Shown here one piece after another: positions 1-5,772 of a stretch of 5,772 nt of DNA (the first letter of the stretch is position 1; the number at the start of each line of letters is the position of its first letter). The notes under the pieces are model-generated. The model searched no databases. It worked only from the letters and a program-made list of their open reading frames with translations, and was not told where the DNA came from. The position numbers and the translations under genes are program-made. Origin of the DNA: Hyphomicrobiales bacterium (GTDB lineage Bacteria > Pseudomonadota > Alphaproteobacteria > Micropepsales > Micropepsaceae); the NCBI GenBank assembly GCA_017849395.1, contig JAFIHO010000193.1, positions 1 through 5,772 of the forward strand, in the 5' to 3' direction.

Positions 1-141
1 GCAGAGCAGGAACTGAAGAAGATTCCGTTCTTCGTGCGCGGCAAGGCGCGGCGCAATACCGAGAGATTCGCCAGCGAACGCGGACTGGCGAGGATAGAAT
101 TGGGAACCCTTTATGACGCGAAGTCCCACTATGCGCGGTGA
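1..141 (+). CDS. bchB: Light-independent protochlorophyllide reductase subunit B, C-terminal end (partial)
   Basis: Reading frame 1 is open from the left edge to a TGA at 139-141 and gives the last 46 residues of a protein whose start lies outside the window. The pieces ELKKIPFFVRGKARRNTE and the ending LYDAKSHYAR match the small C-terminal domain (PCP_red type) that closes BchB/ChlB proteins. From family knowledge, BchB pairs with BchN to form the catalytic component of dark-operative protochlorophyllide oxidoreductase, which reduces ring D of protochlorophyllide using electrons from BchL. The catalytic and Fe-S binding parts of BchB are upstream and cannot be judged here. Its 3' end overlaps bchH, and bchB next to bchH and bchL is the usual order in purple bacteria. 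The identification rests on a short but very characteristic tail plus this context. Confidence 0.93.
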   Translation, partial: AEQELKKIPFFVRGKARRNTERFASERGLARIELGTLYDAKSHYAR

Positions 142-3100
142 AAGCCCGCGGATGCGGGTCGTCATCGTCACCATGGACATGCACCTGGCCAAGGTGGTGA
201 GCGAGGCGCGCGCTGCGCTGGCGCGCGATATTCCGGGCCTTACGCTAAGCCTGCACGCTGCGGCGGAGTGGGAGAACGATCCATCGGCGCTGCAACGCTG
301 CAAGGCGTGTGTCGCGACGGCGGATATCGTGATCGCCACCATGCTGTTCATGGAAGATCACATACGCGCCATCAAACCCGCGCTGGAGGCGCGGCGCGAT
401 CATTGCGATGCGATGGTCGTGGCGATGTGCGCCAAGGAGATGGTCAAGCTGACGCGCATGGGCAGCTTCGACATGGACAAGCCGCAGACCGGCCTGCTGG
501 CGATGATCAAGAAGCTGCGCGGTTCGTCCGATGCCAAGGGCATGAACGCCAGCTCCGGCGCCCGGCAGATCGCGATGCTGCGCCGCCTGCCCCGCCTGCT
601 GCGGCTGATCCCCGGCAAGGCGCAGGATGTGCGCGCCTATTTCCTGACCATGCAATACTGGTTCGCCGGTTCGCAATCCAATGTCGTGCAGATGGTGCGC
701 TTCCTGGTGAACCGCTATGCGGCCGCAGAGAGACAGGCGCTGCGCGGAACATTGAGCGCCGCGCCGCCCGACGAATATCCCGATGTGGGGGTTTATCACC
801 CGCGTCTGAAGAGCCGCATCGCCGAGCGCGGCGAGGCCCTGCCGCAGCACCGCAAAGCCGCCGGAACCGTGGGACTGCTGGTGATGCGTTCCTATGTGTT
901 GGCAGGCGACACCGCGCATTATGATGGTGTGATCGCGGCGCTGGAGGCCAAGGGGCTGCGCGTCATCCCCGCCTTCGCCAGCGGGCTGGATTGCCGTCCC
1001 GCGATCGAGAAGTACTTTATGAGAGCCGGTGCGCCGGCCGTCGATGCAGTCATTTCGCTGACGGGGTTCTCGCTGGTCGGCGGCCCTGCCTATAACGACT
1101 CGGCCGCCGCCGAGGACATACTTTCCAGGCTGGATGTTCCGTATATCGCCGCCCAGCCGGTGGAATTCCAGACCCTGGAACGCTGGGCGTCTTCCGCCCA
1201 CGGCCTCACGCCGGTGGAAGCGACGGTGATGGTGGCGGTTCCCGAACTGGACGGCGCCGTTGCACCGACCATTTTCGGCGGCCGCTCCGATGGCAGCGGC
1301 GAGGCCTGCACCGGTTGCGAACGGGCCTGCATGTTTGAGATGCGCGGCGAGGCCCCCCGGATGCAGCCTTGCGCGGAACGGGCCGAAAGACTGGCGATGC
1401 GGATCGCCAAACTGGTCGCGCTGCGGCGCGCGGAAAAGAGCCGTCGCAACGTGGCTATCGTGCTGTTCAATTTCCCGCCCAACGCGGGCGCGGCGGGATC
1501 AGCCGCCTATCTTTCGGTTTTTGAATCGCTGCACAACACCCTCAAGGCGTTGAAGGCGGATGGCTATGATGTCGAGGTGCCGGACAGTGTCGACGCGCTG
1601 CGGTCGCGCCTGCTGGACGGCAATGCCAAATTCCTCGCCACCGATGCGAATGTCCATGCCCGTATCGCCGTGGACGATCATGTACGCCGCGAGAAGCATC
1701 TGGCGCAGATCGAGCAGCAATGGGGCGCCGCGCCCGGGCGGCAACTGACCGATGGCCGCTCGCTTTTTGTGCTGGGCGAGCGGTTCGGCAACGTGTTCGT
1801 CGGTCTTCAGCCGGGCTTTGGGTATGAAGGCGACCCCGTGCGGCTGCTGTTCGACGGAAATTTCGCGCCGACCCATGCCTTCAGCGCCTTCTACCGCTTT
1901 ATTCGCGAGGACTTCGGCGCCCACGCCGTGCTGCATTTCGGCACCCATGGCGCACTGGAATTCATGCCGGGCAAGCAGGTCGGCCTGTCGGCGCGTTGCT
2001 GGCCGGAACGGCTGATCGGCGATCTGCCGAATTTCTATCTCTATGCCGCCAACAATCCTTCGGAAGGCGCGCTCGCCAAGCGCCGTTCGGCGGCGACACT
2101 GATCAGCTACCTGACGCCCCCGGTGGCGCAGTCGGGCCTGTACAAGGGGCTGATGGAACTCAAGGCGTCGCTGGATCGCTGGCATGCGACTGCGCCGGAT
2201 GTCCAGGATGGCCGTGAAACCCTGGCGGCGCTGATCCATGAGCAGGCTGCGGCCCTTGCCCTGACCGGCGATGGTGAGGATTGGCTCCAGAATTGCGACT
2301 CGCTTGTCGCATCGCTGTCGGCGCGTCTCTATGAATATGAGCAGACGCTGATACCGGAAGGCCTTCATGTGGTGGGCGAACCGGCATCGGCCGAAGCGCG
2401 GATCGGTCTTTTGCTGGCCATGGCCGAGGCGCATGGCAACGCCAAGCCCGCGCACGCCGCCATCGCGGCGCTGGTCGAGGGATGCGGCGCCCAAAAGGCC
2501 GCGGCGCTGAGCGGATTGGCGCATTCTGACGGCCTGCTGGCCCTTTTCCAGGACCTGGAAACTGCAAATGCACAGTTGGCGCGGGATACCGAGCTTGCCG
2601 CCATACTACACGCGCTGGATGCGGGCTTTGTGCGTCCGGCGCCGGGCGGCGATCTGCTGCGGACACGCGCGATATTGCCCACCGGCCGTAACCTGCACGG
2701 CTTCGACCCGTTCCGGATTCCCAGCACACTCGCGATGCGGGACGGCGCGCACCAGGCGCAACGCCTGCTCGACCGCCACGCCGCCGAAGGCGCGGCCCCG
2801 CCGGAAACCATCGCCTTCGTACTGTGGGGCACCGACAATCTGAAAAGCGAAGGGGCGCAGATCGCGCAGGTCCTGGCGCTGATGGGTGCGCGCGCGCGGT
2901 TCGATTCCTATGGCCGGTTGTGCGGGGCGGAACTGATCTCGCTGGCCGAACTGGGCCGTCCGCGCATCGATGTGATGACAACCTTGTCGGGTATTTTCCG
3001 CGACCTGCTGCCGCTCCAGACAAGGATGCTGGCAGAGGCGGCATGGCTTGCCGCGTCCGCCGACGAACCCGAGGAAATGAACTTCATCCGCAAGCACGCC

Positions 3101-3877
3101 CTGGCCCATCAGACGGAGCTTGGCTGCGACCTGGAAACCGCCGCGCTGCGCGTATTCTCCAACGCGGACGGCGCTTATGGCGCGAATGTCAATCATTTGA
3201 TCGACGCCGGATGCTGGAATGACGGCGAAGAACTGGCCGACGCATATGAAAGCCGCAAATGCTTCGCCTATGGGCGCAGCGGCAAGCCCAGCAAGCAGCC
3301 CGCGCTGCTTGCCAACGCCTTGAAGGGCGTCGACCTGGCCTATCAGAATCTCGACTCCCTGGAACTGGGCGTCACGACCGTCGATCACTATGTCGATACA
3401 CTGGGCGGCATCAGCCGCGCGGTGCGCCGTGCCAAGGGCGAGCAGATTGCGGTCTATGTCGGGGACCAGACGCAGGGCGAAGGCAAGGTGCGCACCCTGG
3501 CCGAGCAGGTCACCCTGGAAACGCGCACCCGCATGCTCAATCCCCGCTGGTATGACGGGCTTCTCAAGCATGGCTATGAGGGCGTGCGCCAGATAGAGGC
3601 GCAGGTCACGAACACGATGGGCTGGTCCGCCACCACAGAACAGGTGGCGCCCTGGATATACCAGCAGATCAGCGAGACCTTCGTGCTGGACGCGGCAATG
3701 CGCGCGCGCCTGATGGACCTGAACCCCAAGGCTTCGGCCCGCATGGCCAACAGGCTGCTGGAAGCCCATGAGCGCAAATACTGGTCGCCCGACGACGCGA
3801 CGCTGCAGGCGCTGCGCGACGCGGGCAACGAGATGGAAGACCGCCTGGAAGGCGTCGCCGCGATGGCGGCGGAATGA
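113..3877 (+). CDS. bchH: Magnesium chelatase subunit H (magnesium-protoporphyrin IX chelatase, porphyrin-binding subunit)
   Basis: BchH is the large subunit of Mg-chelatase. It binds protoporphyrin IX and, with the AAA+ subunits BchI and BchD (not seen here), inserts Mg2+ at the cost of ATP. This is the first committed step of bacteriochlorophyll synthesis, in the cytoplasm. The 1254 residues are close to the family size of about 1,200 in bacteria and show CobN/BchH hallmarks in order: an N-terminal MRVVIVTMD segment (14-22), a four-cysteine motif (C399, C402, C406, C420), HFGTHGALEFMPGKQ (608-622) with E616 in the region tied to catalysis in cyanobacterial ChlH, WGTDNLKSEG (905-914), GRPRIDVMTTLSGIFRDLLP (948-967) and VTNTMGWSATT (1165-1175). 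No frameshift or internal stop is seen. The start is uncertain: ATG codons at 113, 131 and 152 are in frame. The first has GGGAA six bases upstream; the third has GGTGA ten bases upstream and begins exactly at the conserved segment. The gene overlaps the end of bchB and is followed by bchL 18 bases later. Confidence 0.97.
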   Translation: MTRSPTMRGESPRMRVVIVTMDMHLAKVVSEARAALARDIPGLTLSLHAAAEWENDPSALQRCKACVATADIVIATMLFMEDHIRAIKPALEARRDHCDAMVVAMCAKEMVKLTRMGSFDMDKPQTGLLAMIKKLRGSSDAKGMNASSGARQIAMLRRLPRLLRLIPGKAQDVRAYFLTMQYWFAGSQSNVVQMVRFLVNRYAAAERQALRGTLSAAPPDEYPDVGVYHPRLKSRIAERGEALPQHRKAAGTVGLLVMRSYVLAGDTAHYDGVIAALEAKGLRVIPAFASGLDCRPAIEKYFMRAGAPAVDAVISLTGFSLVGGPAYNDSAAAEDILSRLDVPYIAAQPVEFQTLERWASSAHGLTPVEATVMVAVPELDGAVAPTIFGGRSDGSGEACTGCERACMFEMRGEAPRMQPCAERAERLAMRIAKLVALRRAEKSRRNVAIVLFNFPPNAGAAGSAAYLSVFESLHNTLKALKADGYDVEVPDSVDALRSRLLDGNAKFLATDANVHARIAVDDHVRREKHLAQIEQQWGAAPGRQLTDGRSLFVLGERFGNVFVGLQPGFGYEGDPVRLLFDGNFAPTHAFSAFYRFIREDFGAHAVLHFGTHGALEFMPGKQVGLSARCWPERLIGDLPNFYLYAANNPSEGALAKRRSAATLISYLTPPVAQSGLYKGLMELKASLDRWHATAPDVQDGRETLAALIHEQAAALALTGDGEDWLQNCDSLVASLSARLYEYEQTLIPEGLHVVGEPASAEARIGLLLAMAEAHGNAKPAHAAIAALVEGCGAQKAAALSGLAHSDGLLALFQDLETANAQLARDTELAAILHALDAGFVRPAPGGDLLRTRAILPTGRNLHGFDPFRIPSTLAMRDGAHQAQRLLDRHAAEGAAPPETIAFVLWGTDNLKSEGAQIAQVLALMGARARFDSYGRLCGAELISLAELGRPRIDVMTTLSGIFRDLLPLQTRMLAEAAWLAASADEPEEMNFIRKHALAHQTELGCDLETAALRVFSNADGAYGANVNHLIDAGCWNDGEELADAYESRKCFAYGRSGKPSKQPALLANALKGVDLAYQNLDSLELGVTTVDHYVDTLGGISRAVRRAKGEQIAVYVGDQTQGEGKVRTLAEQVTLETRTRMLNPRWYDGLLKHGYEGVRQIEAQVTNTMGWSATTEQVAPWIYQQISETFVLDAAMRARLMDLNPKASARMANRLLEAHERKYWSPDDATLQALRDAGNEMEDRLEGVAAMAAE

Positions 3878-3882
3878 CATGA

Positions 3883-3888
3883 AAAGGA
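3883..3888 (+). promoter_or_regulatory. Ribosome binding site of bchL
   Basis: AAAGGA lies seven bases before the ATG at 3896, inside the 18-base gap between bchH and bchL. It is the clearest Shine-Dalgarno-like sequence in the window. It supports the chosen bchL start and suggests that bchL can be initiated independently of bchH translation. Confidence 0.75.
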
Positions 3889-3895
3889 TTTCGGG

Positions 3896-4795
3896 ATGAC
3901 CGTTCTCGACCTGCCCCGCGCGCTGTACCGCAAAGAGGATGGCGAAGGCAGTGTTCAGGTGAAGCTGGACCCGAAGCTGCGGATCGAGGGCGCCAAGGTG
4001 TTCGCCATCTATGGCAAGGGCGGCATCGGCAAGTCCACCACCTCGTCCAATCTCTCCGCCGCTTTCTCCAAGCTCGGTAAGCGGGTGTTGCAGATCGGCT
4101 GCGACCCCAAGCACGATTCCACCTTTACCCTCACCAAGAAGCTGGTCCCCACGGTGATCGACGTGCTGGAACAGGTGAATTTCCACAGCGAGGAGTTGCG
4201 GCCCGAAGACTATGTCTATGAAGGCTATAACGGCGTGATGTGCGTGGAGGCCGGAGGGCCGCCCGCCGGCACCGGCTGCGGCGGCTATGTCGTTGGCCAG
4301 ACCGTCAAGCTGCTGAAAGAGCATCACCTGCTGGAAGACACCGATGTGGTGATCTTCGATGTTCTGGGCGACGTCGTATGCGGTGGCTTCGCCGCGCCCC
4401 TGCAACATGCCGAACGGGCGCTGATCGTCACCGCGAATGATTTCGACTCCATCTTCGCAATGAACCGCATCGTTGCCGCGATCAAGGCAAAGTCCAAGAA
4501 CTATGACGTGCGGCTGGGCGGTGTGATCGCCAACCGCAGCGAGAAAACCGACGAGATCGACCGCTTCAATGCGGCGATCGGCATCGAGCGCGTGGCCCAT
4601 TTCCCCCAGCTCGACGTGATCCGCAGGTCGCGGCTGAAAAAATCGACCCTGTTCGAGATGGAGCCGTCGCCCGAACTGGACAGAGTGCTGAACGAATATC
4701 TGCGCCTGGCCGCATCCCTGCTCGCGGGCGACAAGCAGTATGATGCGATGCCGATGAAGGACCGCGACATCTTCGACTTTCTGGGGTTCGACTGA
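3896..4795 (+). CDS. bchL: Light-independent protochlorophyllide reductase iron-sulfur ATP-binding protein
   Basis: BchL is the NifH-like reductase of dark-operative protochlorophyllide oxidoreductase. As a homodimer carrying one [4Fe-4S] cluster, it passes electrons to BchN-BchB with ATP hydrolysis. The 299-residue length is typical. Visible hallmarks are the P-loop GKGGIGKS (40-47), QIGCDPKHDSTFTL in the nucleotide-responsive region, CVEAGGPPAGTGCGG containing C116 and C128, DVLGDVVCGGFAAPL containing C162, and the family ending DRDIFDFLGFD. By homology with NifH and structurally known BchL, C128 and C162 (34 residues apart) should be the cluster ligands. An N-terminal extension of about 35 residues, including DGEGSVQV (15-22), precedes the fold; a flexible N-terminus of this kind has been described as autoinhibitory in BchL. 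The start has a good ribosome binding site. NifH itself is excluded by the BchL-specific extension and ending and by the bch neighbours. Its stop codon shares one base with the bchM start. Confidence 0.98.
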   Translation: MTVLDLPRALYRKEDGEGSVQVKLDPKLRIEGAKVFAIYGKGGIGKSTTSSNLSAAFSKLGKRVLQIGCDPKHDSTFTLTKKLVPTVIDVLEQVNFHSEELRPEDYVYEGYNGVMCVEAGGPPAGTGCGGYVVGQTVKLLKEHHLLEDTDVVIFDVLGDVVCGGFAAPLQHAERALIVTANDFDSIFAMNRIVAAIKAKSKNYDVRLGGVIANRSEKTDEIDRFNAAIGIERVAHFPQLDVIRRSRLKKSTLFEMEPSPELDRVLNEYLRLAASLLAGDKQYDAMPMKDRDIFDFLGFD

Positions 4796-5496
4796 TGGGC
4801 AGCACGACCTATTCGCAGCGGCGGCAGTTTCTGCAGTCCTATTTCGACCGCACGGCGTTCGATGCCTGGAAGCGGCTCACCTCGGACGCGCCGGTGAGCA
4901 AAATCCGGGCCACGGTGCGAGCCGGACGCAACACCATGCGCGCGCAACTGCTGGACTGGCTGCCCGCGGACCTGGCGGGCACCCGGCTGCTCGATGCGGG
5001 CTGCGGCACGGGCGCGCTCGCATACGAAGCGGCGCGACGCGGCGCCGAAGTGATCGCGGTCGATGTTTCGGCGAGCCTGATCGACATTGCCTGCGAGCGC
5101 ATGCCGTCCGACCTGCCGGACGGCATGGTGGATTTTCGCGTCGGCGACATGCTGGACCCGGATTTCGGCGACATCGACCATGCGGTGGCGATGGATTCCC
5201 TGATTCACTACGACACTCCTGACATTGTCGTCGCTCTTGCCGGGCTGGCGCGCCGCACATCCGGTTCGATTCTGTTCACCGTCGCGCCGCGCACGCCGGC
5301 TTTGACCGCGCTGCATCTGGCGGGCCGCGTCTTTCCGCGCGGCGACCGCGCCCCGGCGATTATTCCGGTTGGCGAGAATGACATGCGCCGCCGCATTGCT
5401 GCCCAGCCGGGCTTGAAGGGATGGAAGATCGCCCGCACCGCGCTGGTGATGACCGGCTTCTACAAGTCCCACGCCTTTGAACTGGTTCGAACATGA
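4795..5496 (+). CDS. bchM: Magnesium-protoporphyrin IX O-methyltransferase
   Basis: BchM transfers a methyl group from S-adenosylmethionine to the 13-propionate of Mg-protoporphyrin IX, giving the monomethyl ester, the step right after Mg-chelatase. The 233-residue protein is of family length and shows a class I Rossmann methyltransferase fold: motif I LLDAGCGTG (65-73), an acidic residue ending the second strand in VIAVD (D90), GDMLD around D118, and MDSLIHYD (133-140) at the usual motif IV place. An N-terminal region with YSQRRQFLQSYFDRTAFDAWKRL and the closing FYKSHAFELVR type tail are BchM-like rather than generic. The ATG overlaps the bchL stop as TGATG, and no strong ribosome binding site is seen, so translational coupling to bchL is likely. 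Both the motifs and the position after bchL support bchM; a generic methyltransferase is the only alternative and is unlikely. A perfect hairpin lies inside the gene at 5100-5127. Confidence 0.96.
   Translation: MGSTTYSQRRQFLQSYFDRTAFDAWKRLTSDAPVSKIRATVRAGRNTMRAQLLDWLPADLAGTRLLDAGCGTGALAYEAARRGAEVIAVDVSASLIDIACERMPSDLPDGMVDFRVGDMLDPDFGDIDHAVAMDSLIHYDTPDIVVALAGLARRTSGSILFTVAPRTPALTALHLAGRVFPRGDRAPAIIPVGENDMRRRIAAQPGLKGWKIARTALVMTGFYKSHAFELVRT
5100..5127. repeat. Perfect 11-bp inverted repeat (hairpin) inside bchM
   Basis: CATGCCGTCCG (5100-5110) and CGGACGGCATG (5117-5127) are exact reverse complements separated by the six-base loop ACCTGC. Eight of the eleven pairs are G-C, so the transcript could form a stable stem. 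It lies fully within codons for BchM residues 102-111. The downstream bases contain only four consecutive T residues several bases away, so it does not look like an intrinsic terminator. Function, if any, is unknown. Confidence 0.6.
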
Positions 5497-5772
5497 GCAG
5501 CCTGACCGTCCTGCGCGGCAAGATGTGGACCCGCATCAGCAAGGATTTCCTGCCTTTCGCCGATGCGGGGACGGCCGATCTGCCGCTGTCGCGGCTGCTG
5601 CGGCTGTCGCTGTTCCAGATATCTGTCGGCATGGCGATCACCTTGACCATCGGCACCCTGAACCGGGTGATGATCGTTGAGCTGGGCGTATCCACCACAC
5701 TCGTCTCGATCATGATCGGATTGCCGCTGGTGTTTGCGCCCTTCCGCGCTCTGATCGGGTTCAAATCGGATA
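5493..5772 (+). CDS. lhaA: PucC/LhaA-family light-harvesting complex assembly protein, N-terminal part (partial)
   Basis: An open frame starts at the ATG at 5493, overlapping the bchM stop as ATGA, and runs off the right edge after 93 full codons without a stop. The product has a soluble N-terminus of about 30 residues, then PLSRLLRLSLFQISVGM (31-47), LNRVMIVELGV (56-66) and PLVFAPFRALIGFKSD (78-93). These are signature stretches of the BCD/PucC/LhaA family, a branch of major facilitator-like membrane proteins. Hydrophobic spans at about 38-55 and 66-84 fit the first two membrane helices. From family knowledge, LhaA assists assembly of the light-harvesting 1 antenna in the inner membrane, possibly by delivering bacteriochlorophyll. 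Position directly after bchM favours lhaA, usually followed by puhA, over pucC, which normally sits with pucBA; sequence alone does not separate them. Start choice rests on the four-base overlap and fit to the family N-terminus, as no strong ribosome binding site is seen. Confidence 0.88.
   Translation, partial: MSSLTVLRGKMWTRISKDFLPFADAGTADLPLSRLLRLSLFQISVGMAITLTIGTLNRVMIVELGVSTTLVSIMIGLPLVFAPFRALIGFKSD

Noticed and set aside
268..924. Same-strand alternate-frame open frame of 218 codons in bchH
   Set aside because: The arginine- and glycine-rich translation without motifs is typical of a +1/+2 shadow of a GC-rich gene, and the bchH frame is uninterrupted there, so no frameshift is implied.
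245..1201. Antisense open frame of 318 codons within bchH
   Set aside because: It lies wholly inside the conserved bchH coding sequence and shows no family motif; the same codon bias explains it. The same holds for the antisense frames at 1499-2524, 2160-3044 and 4501-5472.
2606..4600. Very long antisense open frame (664 codons) across bchH and bchL
   Set aside because: It runs opposite to two well-identified genes and spans their junction. Its translation is rich in H, R, Q, G and A with no recognisable domain, as expected for a shadow frame in DNA with strong G/C third-position bias.
3896..4795. Nitrogenase iron protein NifH
   Set aside because: The P-loop and cysteines are shared with NifH, but the N-terminal DGEGSVQV segment, the DRDIFDFLGFD ending and the bch neighbours identify BchL.
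5100..5136. Hairpin in bchM read as a Rho-independent terminator
   Set aside because: The stem is inside a coding sequence, and the following bases hold only four T residues seven bases beyond the stem, not a proper U-tract.
5477..5680. Short open frame of 67 codons across the bchM-lhaA junction
   Set aside because: It overlaps the strongly recognisable LhaA/PucC frame starting at 5493 and its own translation has no recognisable feature.

Overview
The window is an internal slice of a bacteriochlorophyll biosynthesis (photosynthesis) gene cluster. All genes lie on the + strand and are packed head to tail: the 3' end of bchB, complete bchH, complete bchL, complete bchM, and the 5' end of a PucC/LhaA-family gene, most likely lhaA. 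This matches the conserved bchF-bchN-bchB-bchH-bchL-bchM-lhaA-puhA superoperon of purple bacteria. The DNA is GC-rich, with strong G/C preference at third codon positions. The BchH and BchL sequences look alphaproteobacterial. I lean towards an aerobic anoxygenic phototroph of the Sphingomonadales type, but this is an impression from remembered family sequences, not a computed placement.

Layout: 1-141 holds the last 46 residues of BchB. bchH (113-3877) overlaps the end of bchB. After an 18-base gap with a clear ribosome binding site comes bchL (3896-4795). bchM (4795-5496) starts on the last base of the bchL stop codon. The lhaA-like gene starts at 5493, overlaps bchM by four bases, and runs off the right edge. 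There is no gene-free stretch of any size, and I see no RNA gene, mobile element, CRISPR array, promoter or terminator.

How the genes work together: BchH binds protoporphyrin IX and, with BchI and BchD (not in the window), inserts Mg2+. BchM methylates Mg-protoporphyrin IX to its monomethyl ester. After ring E formation, BchL (the ATP-dependent reductase) delivers electrons to BchN-BchB (the catalytic component; BchB ends here) to reduce protochlorophyllide in the dark. LhaA then helps assemble the light-harvesting 1 antenna that receives the pigment. The window therefore joins three pigment steps to the first antenna-assembly gene.

I found no convincing undescribed system. The points worth a second look are modest: a four-cysteine motif in BchH, a perfect 11-bp hairpin inside bchM, the mixed translational coupling of the genes, and the uncertain bchH start.
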